Shown here piece by piece: positions 47,107-56,157 of a stretch of 64,000 nt of DNA (positions are counted from its first letter, which is position 1; each line of letters begins with the position of its first letter). The notes under the pieces are model-generated. The model was not told the origin of the DNA and did not search any database. It was given only the letters and a program-made list of their open reading frames with translations. This DNA is from Orientallactaga sibirica (lineage: Eukaryota > Chordata > Mammalia > Rodentia > Dipodidae). Made by a program: the position numbers and the translations under genes. The DNA lies in contig JAEOAD010000029.1 in assembly GCA_036365145.1 (NCBI GenBank), positions 23,173,001 through 23,237,000 on the forward strand, in the 5' to 3' direction.

Positions 47107-48277
47107 ACAGAATTTTTTAAAATTATTTTTTATTGACAACTTCTATACTTACAGACAAAAAGCCATGATATTCCCCTCCCCCCCCATTCTTTTTTCAGAA
47201 CTCCATTATGAGTCATATCCCCTCCATCTCTCCATTAGTCTCTCTTATTTGATGTCATCATCTTTTTCTTCTATTATGAGGGTCTTGTGAAGGTATTGCT
47301 AGGCACTGCAAGGTCATGGATATTGAGGCCAATTTCTGTCTGGACAGTTGCATTGTAAGGAGTCGTACCCTTCCTTTGGCTCTTACATTCTTTCTGTCCC
47401 CTCTTCCACAATGGACCTTGAGCCTTAGAGGGTGTGACAGAGATGTTTCAGTTCTGGACACTCCTCCATCCCTTCTTCTTAGCACTATGTTGCCTTTTGG
47501 GTCATCCCAGTGGTCATCACCATCTGAAAAGAGAAGCTTCTCTAACCAGAAGTGAGAGTAGCATTAATATGTGAATATAAACATTAAGTGTAGTGCTTTT
47601 CTGTTCAGTTTGGTGGGAATAATATATATTTAGCCAGACAAGGGCAGGCTTTATACCCCTAAGGCTTATGACCTCCCCTGACATAGACTTTTGATTAGTT
47701 TTTTCAGTACCAGGCATGTATTCCCTCCCCTAGAGAGGGCCTTCAGTCCAATTATGGAGCAGTTGTTTTCCACAAGAGCAGACATGCCACTATTGCAACC
47801 ATTTGGTCATTGGGCCTGTCTGGCCAAACTTGAGTTTTCCGGTATCCACTGTTTTCACTGCTGATGACTCCTGTCTCCTATAGGGCTGCATGCAGTGCAG
47901 CTTTTTCCAGCTTTCAGTTGGCTGGTCTACAGGGAGAAGGTTTTCTGCCTAGCACCAGCTTGGTTCAGTGACCTTGCCTCTCAGGCAAGAGATGTCTTCA
48001 CAAATAGGGTCTTACCATCTGTTTCTCAAGGGAAACCAAGGGCCTTGGAAATAGCCTTTAATGTTTTGGAGGCTATTGGGACCTCCTTGGCCAACAACTC
48101 ACTGGAATTTATCCCATCCCAGGCACTGAAAATTTTCTAGTAACAGTCTATAGTTTCTGGATGTGCCATTATTCAAAAATCTTGAATTTTGATTGACCCT
48201 CCCCCTGCCCTTCTTTTACACATTCTCTTCCCATGGCCTCGCTAAGGCCTTTCCCCTCCCTGTAATCTGTTCTTCTA
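47107..48277 (-). mobile_element. L1 3' UTR, second lineage, inserted in L1 ORF1
   Basis: Reverse-strand L1 3' UTR with tail at 47137-47144 (TTGTCAATAAAAAA on the other strand). It is very similar to the 18.2 kb copy, including GTCGTACCCTTCC and GTAATCTGTTCTTCT. The host reads GTTCACAGAATTTTT on the left and TTTTTGAACTTATTGAG on the right, so removing the insert restores ORF1 (compare GCTAAGTTCAAAAAATTATG at 55451). Confidence 0.88.
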
Positions 48278-48599
48278 CTTACATTTTTGAACTTATTGAG
48301 TTTAGCCAGTTGGTTATTTAGGTCCTCTCTCTCTCTTTCTTTTTGCTCTTCTTCAGATCATTTAACTGTCTTCCGAACCCTTCCTGGTTCTTTCCTATTA
48401 AGTCTAATCTAGTAAGTACACCATTCATACAATTATTGGCTCTTTGTTGAGTTTATGCAAGTTGTGCTATTTGCTTGGCCAGGGCTACATGGCTTGTCTC
48501 TTAATTTTGAGTTTCTGATCCCATTTTCTCTTCTATGTTTTGATTAGAGACATCCATTTTGTGACTGGGCAATCTAGCTGGATTTACTTGCATCTGATT

Positions 48600-49435
48600 T
48601 TTCATGCTATTCCTTTTTTACTATGGTCTGCCCATCACAATGGTTCAGAAAGTCTAGTGTGTGGGATGCTAGCCTGTTAGCCTGGGGTGGAGGGGTGGAG
48701 TGTGACTGGCAAGTGGGATCATGGTCATGCATGGAGCTCAGAAAGGCTCGGGAGGGACCAGTAACTGGGACCACAGTGATGCACAGAGCTCAGAAAGTGG
48801 GACGACATTCACACAATGAGCTCAGAAAGGCTAGGGCATGATTAGTGAGTGTTACCACAATGGCACACAGAGTTCAGAAAGGCTAGGGTGGGAATGACAA
48901 GTGGCACCATCATGGCATGTGGAGCTCAGAAAGGCTAAGGTGATACCAGTGAGTGGGACCACGATGGTGCCCGGAGCTCAAAAATGCTAAGGTGAGCCTG
49001 GCATGGGACCATGATAGCACATGGACCTTAGGAAGGCTAGGGTGGGACCAGTATGTGGGACCATGGTGGTGCATGGAGCTCAGAGAGGCTAGGGCTGGAC
49101 CAGCAAGTGGGATCTTGATGCTCTGCGTGATGGTGGCAAAGCCTGAGGCGGAGGTCCTAGCCTGCTAGCTTGGGTCCACTTGGCCTGCTGTTAGTGCAGG
49201 AGGGACCTCAAGATGGGACTGCAGCTGGGATGGATGCTTGAGGGGATTGGAGAACTGGTGGGATATCCAAGAGCATGGGAATCAGTGGACTCTGTATTTT
49301 GCTCGTCCATACCCTCCCACTGGAAGCCTACTAGAATCAGTAAACCCCTAAAAATCCCCCTTGAACATTAAGGGTCTTGCCTTTCCTTCCCCGTGAAGTG
49401 AGGCGAGGTTAGGTGGACACCATCTTGACCAGAAG
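48600..49435 (-). promoter_or_regulatory. 5' UTR / promoter region of the reverse L1
   Basis: GC-rich stretch upstream of ORF1 on the reverse strand, holding the 52-bp tandem array (48705-49130) and ending near GGACACCATCTTGACC. In L1s this region carries the internal pol II promoter and antisense activity; that role is inferred from position. No TATA-like core can be assigned. Confidence 0.6.
48705..49130. repeat. ~52-bp tandem repeat, about 8 units
   Basis: A unit with CCAGTGAGTGGGACCA, GATGGTGCATGGAGCTC and AGAAAGGCTAGGGTGGGA recurs about eight times (starts near 48705, 48757, 48796, 48842, 48893, 48945, 48997, 49046, 49098), with one shortened unit. Divergence between units is moderate. 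It lies wholly within the L1 5' UTR and yields spurious open frames because 52 is not a multiple of three. Confidence 0.88.
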
Positions 49436-50082
49436 TCCATGCTTAGGTTCTTAGTTGTTTGACTGTTTTAAATATTAATTCTTTGTCAGATAAATACCTT
49501 GGAAATAATTTCTCCTATTCTGTAGATTGTTACTGACTTACTTGATGGTTTGCTTAGCTGTACAATAGCTTTTTAATGTCATGAGACCCCAATGTCTCAG
49601 AGTTTGTCCTATTACCTGGACTACTAAAGTCTTTTTTCAGAAAGTCTTTCCCTATGTCTTTATCTTGTGGTGTTCTCCCTATTTTTCCTCTAGATATTTC
49701 ACAATTTTGGGTCTTATTATTAAGGTCTTTGATCCATTTCCAGTTGATTTTCTGCAGATGAGAGGAAAAGGTCTAGATTCATTCTATGACATGTAGTTAT
49801 ACAGTTTCTCCATTACTGTTTGTTGAAAATGCTGCCTTTTTTCCAGTGTGTGTTTTTGGTCTTTGCCAAATATCACATGGCTATCATTATTTCAAATTGT
49901 ATTTGGATATTCTATTGTATTCTAGTAGATTATTTTATTCTTATTCTATTCTATTCATTTTATTGTGTATTCTATTCTATTTTATTCTAATCTATTGATC
50001 TAAGTGTTTGTTTTGTGTCAGTACTGCAATATTTTTTCTTTCTATTTTTCTAAAAGATTTTATGTCATTATTTCATTATTTC
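49436..50082 (-). mobile_element. Older L1 ORF2 C-terminal region (reverse)
   Basis: TCTTTGTCAGATAAATACC, GTCTTTGATCCATTTCCAG, ATGTAGTTATACAGTTTC and TACTGTTTGTTGAAAATGC are reversed L1 ORF2 C-terminal text, ending in a TATTC-rich degenerate stretch (49905-49990). Start of an older element that continues to about 53010. Confidence 0.75.
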
Positions 50083-50090
50083 ATTATTTC

Positions 50091-50130
<40 letters not shown>

Positions 50131-50325
50131 TGTCAGAGAGAGAGAGAGAGAGAGAGCAAGAGAAAGTAAGAATGGGAATGTCAGGTCATTCAGCCACTGC
50201 AAATGAACTCTAGATACATGTGCCACCATGTGCATCTGGTTATGTAAGGCCTAGAGAATTGAACCTGGGTCCTGTGGCTTTGCACCCATCTGCCTTAACT
50301 ACTAAGCCATCTCTCTAGTCCCTTT
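50064..50325 (-). mobile_element. tRNA-derived SINE, type 1 (reverse), with TTTA-rich tail
   Basis: (TTTA)n and CATTATTT repeats (50064-50132), a (GA)n tract, then CCACTGCAAATGAACTC, CATGTGCATCTGGTTATG, TTGAACCTGGGTCC and AAGCCATCTCTCTAGTCC. The tail has expanded as a microsatellite. Confidence 0.93.
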
Positions 50326-51235
50326 CTTCCTATTTTTAACTATGATTTTGTAGTACATCTTTAAATCAGTTATGGTGATTCTTTTTGCTAAGGATTTTTG
50401 GTATCTAAGGCTTGTTATGATGCCATGTAGATCTTGAAACTATGTTTTCCTACATGTTTGAAGAATCATGTTGGGATTTTAATTGTAATTGCATTGAAAA
50501 AAAATATATATATAGTTTTGGTAGAATAAGCATTTTCCTGATCTTAATCATTCTAAGCCATGATTATGGGAGATGTTTCCATCTACTGGAGTCTTCCTCA
50601 ATTTCTTCAGTGTTTTAAAGTTTGTAGAATTTGGTCTTTTCTTGGTCTTAATTTGCTATTCTCTTAAATATGTTTATTCTTCTCTTCACCTTAAAGTATT
50701 CCTTTCAATATTGTCTGAGGGCTAACTTTATATTCATAAAGTCCTACAGTATGCTTATATCTTGTACAGTTTTTACTATCATCTTCTATTATGAGAGATA
50801 ATTTTGCTGGGTATAGGAGGTTCATTGGTGGCTATGATCTTTGAATTATTGAAATACAACCTTTAAAGCCTGTGTGATTTTGGAGTTTCCATTGAAAAAT
50901 TGGATGTTATTCTGATGGACTTACTTTGATATTTCATAAGATGTTTGTCTCTTACAGTTTTCTCTACCCTTTCTTTCTTCTGTATATTCAGTGTCTTAAG
51001 TAAAATGCAGGAAATTTATTTTCTAGTCTTTTCTATTTGTTGTTCCATATGCCTCTTGTAACTGGATTGGCATCTCTTTCTTTAGGTTTAAGAAGTTTTC
51101 TTCTATAATTTTATTTATAATATTTTCTATGCCACTGACTTAATGCTATTCTCTCTTTGTGTGCCCATGATTTTAACAGTTGGTCTTTTCAAGCTGTCCC
51201 ATATTTATCCAATATTCTGCTCAGATTTTCTTTCA
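50326..51235 (-). mobile_element. Older L1: ORF2 remnant, spacer and ORF1 C-terminal part (reverse)
   Basis: ORF2-like text to about 50650 is followed directly by the spacer (ATCTTCTATTATGAGAGATAA, compare 46664) and ORF1 (GAGTTTCCATTGAAAAATTGG, then CCCATGATTTTAACAGTTGG near 51166). Most of the endonuclease and reverse transcriptase is missing between them. Confidence 0.7.
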
Positions 51236-51590
51236 ACTTTTTTTATTGACAACTTCTATACTTACAGACATTAAATCATAATATTTCCCTCCCCTACCCC
51301 CAGTCACTTTCAGAACTGCATTCTCCATCATATCCCTTCACTCTCTCCATTAGTCTCTCTTTTAATTTGATGTCATCATCTTTTTTTCTCCTATTATGAG
51401 GATCTTGTGAAGGTAATGATAGGCACTGTGAGGTCATGGATATTGAGACCAATTTCTGTCTGGACAGTTGCATTGTAAGGAGTCGTACCCTTCCTTGGCT
51501 CATACATTCTTTCTGCCCCCTCTTCCGCAATGGACCCTGATCCTTGGAGGGTGTGATAGAAATGTTTCAATGCTAGCATGTCAAATCAAT
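51236..51590 (-). mobile_element. L1 3' UTR, second lineage, ~350 bp
   Basis: TTTTTTATTGACAACTTC, GAGGTCATGGATATTGAGA and GTCGTACCCTTCCTT. A 5'-truncated insertion into the ORF1 of the older L1. The similarity to the 18.2 and 47.1 kb copies is high. Confidence 0.85.
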
Positions 51591-51603
51591 TAAAAGTGGA
51601 AAA

Positions 51604-51740
51604 GAGACAGGAATGGTGGCATACACCTTTAATCCCAGCACCCAGGAGGCAGAGGTAGGAGGATCGCCATGAGTTGGAGGTCACACTGAGATTACATAGT
51701 GAGTTCCAGGTCAGTCTTGGCTAGAACAAGACTCTACTTC

Positions 51741-51770
<30 letters not shown>
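51604..51770 (+). mobile_element. B1 SINE (forward)
   Basis: AGGAATGGTGGCATACACC, CAGCACCCAGGAGGCAGAGG, GTGAGTTCCAGGTCAGTC and an (AAAAC)n tail. Confidence 0.92.
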
Positions 51771-51771
<1 letters not shown>

Positions 51772-51875
51772 ATTGACTCTTTCACAATAGCTAGGAAATG
51801 GAATCAACGTTTTTGGTTTGTTTTGGTTTTAAAAATAGTTGACTCTATTCACAATAGCTAGGAAATGGAATCAAC
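51771..51875. repeat. ~37-bp direct duplication between two B1s
   Basis: TTGACTCTTTCACAATAGCT... (51772-51808) recurs as TTGACTCTATTCACAATAGC... (about 51839-51876), both running through AGGAAATGGAATCAAC. The ~30-bp spacer is a GTTTTG-rich stretch. The two copies differ by very few bases. Confidence 0.9.
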
Positions 51876-52038
51876 TTGTTTGTTGTTGTTGTTGTTGTTG
51901 TTTTTGAGGTAGAGTCTTGCTGTAGCCCAGGCTGATCTGGAATTAACTATGTAATCTCAGTGTGACGTCCAACTCATGGCAATCCTCCTACTTCTGCCTC
52001 CTGAGTGCTGGGATTAAATGTGTGTGCCACTACGCTGT
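51876..52038 (-). mobile_element. B1 SINE (reverse)
   Basis: (TTG)n, TTTGAGGTAGAGTCTTGC, CTGGAATTAACTATGTAATC, CTGAGTGCTGGGATTAAAT and GTGTGCCACTACGC. It faces the forward B1 at 51604 across about 105 bp. Confidence 0.92.
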
Positions 52039-53010
52039 TTTCAACTTTTAATTCATTTACACTCTAACCTAGTTCCTCTGCCTTAACCTCAATTACTGAT
52101 ATTTTATCTTCCATATGGTATACTCAAATATATGGCTTTCCAAGGAAGTTTTTTTTTTTTTTTTTTTTGAGTTATTACTTGATTTTTCCTCTGCACTTCT
52201 GTCTCTATATTGATTTAATTTTCTGCTCTTTGTTTGACTTTATAATTTCATGTGGATGATGGTTATCTTGGAGTTCATTTATGTGCTTGTTCTTGTTCTC
52301 TTTATAGTCATTTATATTCAGGTGTCTATTGAATTTTTTGTTGATTGTTTTAGCATGGTTGGATTTCATTCAGGTGTTTATTCTTGTCATCCTTAAGTTT
52401 ATTGTACACATTTATCATAATTATGCTTTGAAATATTTGTCTTGAATTTCCTTTAAATAGCTCTCATGAATCTGTTGCCTTAACTTTGGTGTTACTTGTT
52501 TTGAATTGGGATTTTCCCATCTAGATATATTCTGATAGTCTTGTCAAGATAGTTTTGTTGGGGCTCAAAAAGGTAGTATCAAGGTCATAGTAGGTACATG
52601 AGCTGATATGGGGGATTAGGTTTGAATTTGGGGTACCCACAATAGGCAGGGTTACAAGCCTCTGAGGGTGGGGTTTCACAAAGCTTTATAGTGAGGGGTA
52701 TGATAATGTGGGCTCATATATCTGTGATTTTAAGGGAGGGATGGCCATTTGGATAAGTGGTTGGGGCACAGAAAAGAGGATGGTACAAATGTGGAACTCA
52801 GATATAGGTGTCTGACTCAACCAAGCTGGTGGGAGGGACAACAGTGCATTGGTTGAATTGAGAGAAGGCTTTGAGCCATGGGTAATTCACCTGTACTCAT
52901 GACTCCACCAAGCACGTGGAGGAACAAGAAGTGTATTGGGGAAAGGACTGGAAACTCTTTCACTCAGTGGAAGCACCATCAGGCACCTGAGGAACAGATT
53001 TAGATGAGAT
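52039..53010 (-). mobile_element. Older L1 ORF1 N-terminal part and 5' UTR (reverse)
   Basis: CTTCTGTCTCTATATTGATT, then TTGGAGTTCATTTATGTGC and a long TTGTT-rich stretch are reversed coiled-coil-type ORF1 sequence. From about 52560 the composition turns G-rich (GGGTGGGGTTTCACAAAGC, GGGAGGGATGGCCATTTGG), as in an L1 5' UTR. A T18 run lies at about 52150-52168. Confidence 0.6.
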
Positions 53011-53444
53011 ATCACGGAACTCATTTAGAGCAGTGGCTCTATGACACACCCAAGGAGAGCAAACATTTTTCATTCTTGCCCTACACTATTTTTCTGTATT
53101 TTCGATTCTTTGTCACTGATGGTCTTTTGTCAGCATATATTTTTCTCTATGTCATTAAATCCACTAATTCTCAACAGTTTCTAATCTGCTGAGAATTCTT
53201 TGTAACACAAATTACAGAAATCCACTGAGAGTTTAACTTCCTTTATGTTATTATGTAATCTAGCTTTTCTTCTCATCAGCTTCATTATATTTCACCCATT
53301 GTTCTCAATGGCTCAAGTGAAAATCATTCTTAGCAATTAGCATATTTTATCACAAGCTCTATTTTTTCACATTTTGCATTGCAAACCTTAGAGACTTTGA
53401 GGACTTTATGATACTTACAGAGAGGTTTTCTAGTTGTTTTCAAA
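53011..53444. other. Unassigned AT-rich sequence
   Basis: Nothing recognised between the two oppositely oriented L1 5' ends. Confidence 0.5.
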
Positions 53445-54070
53445 ATGGAATGTGATTCAAGCTGTACCCTGCATACTTGCTGCAGAGGCAGGCCTTTTAC
53501 TCCCTGCTTCCTGATTGACCAACCCTTGTCCCCAATTCCCAGAATGCCTATGACTGAGGATGCATGTGGAGTAGGCCAGATATCCTGGTTACTTCCCCAC
53601 CTCTCAGGCTCCAGGATCGGTAACCCTTGCTGCTGGCATGGGGTGACCTGGACCCTGAATGCATGCTGCTGAAGAAGGCATATTGCTTCCTGATTAACCA
53701 GCCCCTGAATCCCCTACTCCTGTTTCCCTTGAGCCAGAGGGGGTATGGGCCACTGTAGCAGCTGGCCTTTTGCTCCTGACTCCCCAGATTCTTAGCTTCT
53801 GGGTCCTCAACCCCTAATTCCCCTGTGCTGGAGAGTGCACAAGCAGAATGAGGAGGCCTAAGCACCCAGTTCTCTACCCACTAATTCCCCATATACCCTT
53901 GATGCACTTGTAGTCTCCATGATCTGTGCATCCACAGTTATCACCCTATACTACTCCCAACCTGTCCAAATTTAAAATAGAATACTCACAGAAGATCCTA
54001 CAAGGACAAATATTTGCTTCCTCCATAATAAAATATGACTTTTACTCCAAGATGTGTAGGTCATAATGCA
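53445..54070 (+). promoter_or_regulatory. L1 5' UTR of the forward L1
   Basis: GC-richer stretch with the recurring phrases CTGCTTCCTGATTGACCAACC (53501) and TTGCTTCCTGATTAACCAGC (53684), CCTGAATCCCC and CCTAATTCCCC, which suggests two or three degenerate units of about 110-180 bp. GAGCCAGAGGGGGTATGGGC matches the 5' UTR at 1.8 kb. Confidence 0.55.
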
Positions 54071-54079
54071 AAGAAAAAT

Positions 54080-54300
54080 GGGGGAAGGAGCTGGGGAGAT
54101 GACTCAAGGGATAAGGCACATGACTACAAAGCCTGACGACCAGAGTTCCATTCGACATTATCCACATAGATCCAGATGCACAAAGAGGTACCTGAATTTG
54201 GAGTTCATTTACAGAAGCTGGAGGCCCTGGCATGTCCTGTCTCTCTGCTTATCTCTCTTCTCTCTTTAGCTCTCTCTATTAGAAAATAAATAAAAAAAGA
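54080..54300 (+). mobile_element. tRNA-derived SINE, type 1 (forward)
   Basis: AGCTGGGGAGATGACTCAAG, GCCTGACGACCAGAGTTCC, CAGATGCACAAAGAGGTACC, GCTGGAGGCCCTGGCATG and a CT-rich part ending AAATAAATAAAAAAAG. Inserted in the L1 5' UTR. Confidence 0.9.
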
Positions 54301-54384
54301 AACATTAATACAAACAAAAATCAATTAAAGTCAGAAAACTAAGAGATCTCAATCATGGATGCCTAGTCCTACAATGAAAGCATC

Positions 54385-54720
54385 TGATATAGTTTGAATA
54401 GATTGTCCTCAATATGGTCAGTGTTTTATTAGTTTGTGCTTTGGATCTGTATCTACCTGGCTGGAGGAGGTGTGTTGATGGGTTTTAAATTCCAATCTAA
54501 AGATATGCAAAGTGCCTAATTCCACCTGGAGTTCCTGAAGTGTGCTGTGTGGCTTTTGGTTTGGGGTTTCTCTCTCAGCTTGGACCTGTGAAAGCAGAGA
54601 CAGCTTCTTCTGCCATAATGGAACTTCCCCTAGATCTCTGTAAGCTTCAATAAATCCCTTCCTCCATAATTGTCCCTGGTCTAGAAGTTCATCTCAGTGA
54701 ACCTGAAGCTTTCTGCTACA
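54385..54720 (+). mobile_element. Solo LTR (family copy 3), nested in L1 ORF1
   Basis: TGATATAGTTTGAATAG to TTCTGCTACA, with GGAACTTCCCCTAGATCTC and GCTTCAATAAATCCC shared with the 8.2 and 26.9 kb copies. Flanks AGCATC and AGCACC look like a target duplication with one change. Removing it restores the ORF1 text seen at 1.93 kb. It lacks about 60 bp relative to copy 1. Confidence 0.85.
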
Positions 54721-54865
54721 AGCACCTCCAATGAAAACATAAAGAAAACAACAGAAATTGAATCACAATATAAAAACACAACAAGCTATGTGTCCCTGAC
54801 CAAGCAAATTGTCTTACAGCACATAGCAGTTGCCCTTAGGCTTAACTTAATTGAAGAAAACAAGA

Positions 54866-55130
54866 GAGGGTCTGGGGGGATGACTTAGGGGTTAAGGCAC
54901 TTGCCTGCAAAGCCTAAGGACCCATGTTCAATTCCCCAGATCCCATAACAGTCAGATGCACAAAGGTGAGGCATGCACATGGTCGCACATACCCACTAGC
55001 TATTACAAGTGTCTGGAGTTCTATTAGACTGGCCGATGCCCTGGCACATTTTTTTTTTTTTTTTATCTTTCCTCTCTCTGTCTCTCACTTTTCAAAAATA
55101 AGAAAAACAAAATTAAAAACAAACAGAGAG
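54866..55130 (+). mobile_element. tRNA-derived SINE, type 1 (forward)
   Basis: GGTCTGGGGGGATGACTTAG, GCCTAAGGACCCATGTTCAA, CAGATGCACAAAGGTGAGGC and a T16 run inside the CT-rich part. Same subtype as the 20.2 kb SINE. AAAACAAGAGAG before and AAAACAAACAGAGAG after may be the target duplication. Confidence 0.9.
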
Positions 55131-56157
55131 GCCTCAACACAAAGATAAATGAATTGATGTTGAATTAAAAAAATACAGGTTCTCAATAATCAGATGATTA
55201 AGCTTAATAAGACAAGATCAAATGCAAGAACAAATTGAGGAGGCATCAAAAAACCAGACCTCGACCTGAAATCATGCCTCAAAAAAGAGATATACATGAT
55301 GCATAAAATCACACCAGAAAATAAAAATCAAATAGAATTTTTAAAGAAGCCTCTCTAGAAGCCCTCAATGTCAGAGTCAATCATGTGTAGCACAGAACTT
55401 CTGAGCTGGAAGACAAAAGAGAAGAAATATATTGGGAGTCCAAAATCTTTGCTAAGTTCAAAAAATTATGGGAACACAATATGATGGAAATGTAGAATAC
55501 CCTAAAATGACCAAATATCTGGATCATAGATACACCAGAAGGGGAAGAAGTTCAATCCAAAGCCATGGAGAACATACTCAACAAATTATTGGAAAAACTA
55601 CCCCCCACCTTCAAAAGAAAGACCCATCCTGTCATAAGACAATAGACAAGTCCAAAGAAGAAACTCTCCAAGGTACATCATAGTTAAATCTCTAAATAAT
55701 GAAAACAAAGAGATGGTGCTAAAATAAACAAGAGAGAAACAACTCACTACATACAAAGGCAATTCCATCAGAATTACCTCAGACTTTTCAATGGAAACCT
55801 TGAAAGCCAGATAGAATGGAAACCCTGAAAGCCAGGAAGAGCCTGTAATGGAGCAGTTCAATGTCTAAAAAATTTATGGTGTCCAAACCAAACTACTATA
55901 CCCAGTGAAAGCATCCCTCATATTAGATGATGGAAGGTAAATTTTCCAAAAGAAAAGTCAGTTCTATGATTATATGGACACAAAGCCAAAACTACAAAGA
56001 ATACTTCAGGGAATACCCCACACAAAAGAGTCAAAAAAAAAAAAAATCTCAAGAACCTACAAGAAGATCACAATAACCAAAATTCAAGCAGGCTCAATAA
56101 ATAAAATAAATAAATAAATAGTCCAAAATAGCACCAAAATCTATGAAGCATACCATC

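Larger units (their letters stand above)
43881..49435 (-). mobile_element. Reverse L1 with nested L1 3' UTR insertion
   Basis: Read on the reverse strand: 5' UTR with tandem repeats (about 48600-49435), ORF1 (46666-47106 plus 48278-48600), spacer, ORF2 from 46445 down to about 43900. A second L1 3' UTR (47107-48277) interrupts ORF1. The ORF2 C-terminal third is absent. This is the best-preserved L1 coding sequence in the window, but still with stops and frameshifts. Confidence 0.85.
54340..55870 (+). pseudogene. L1 ORF1, split by a solo LTR and a SINE
   Basis: The N-terminal text ATGCCTAGTCCTACAATG (54359 on) matches 1921 in the other L1. After the LTR it resumes SNENIKKTTEIESQYKN (about 54727). 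The C-terminal domain (about 55500-55830) has SETFNGNLES-type codons in several frames. Frameshifts and the inserts leave no continuous frame above about 90 codons. Confidence 0.75.

Noticed and set aside
48623..49168. Overlapping 70-codon frames with repeated MELRKAR-type peptides
   Set aside because: They arise from the 52-bp tandem DNA repeat in the L1 5' UTR, with stops between the units.
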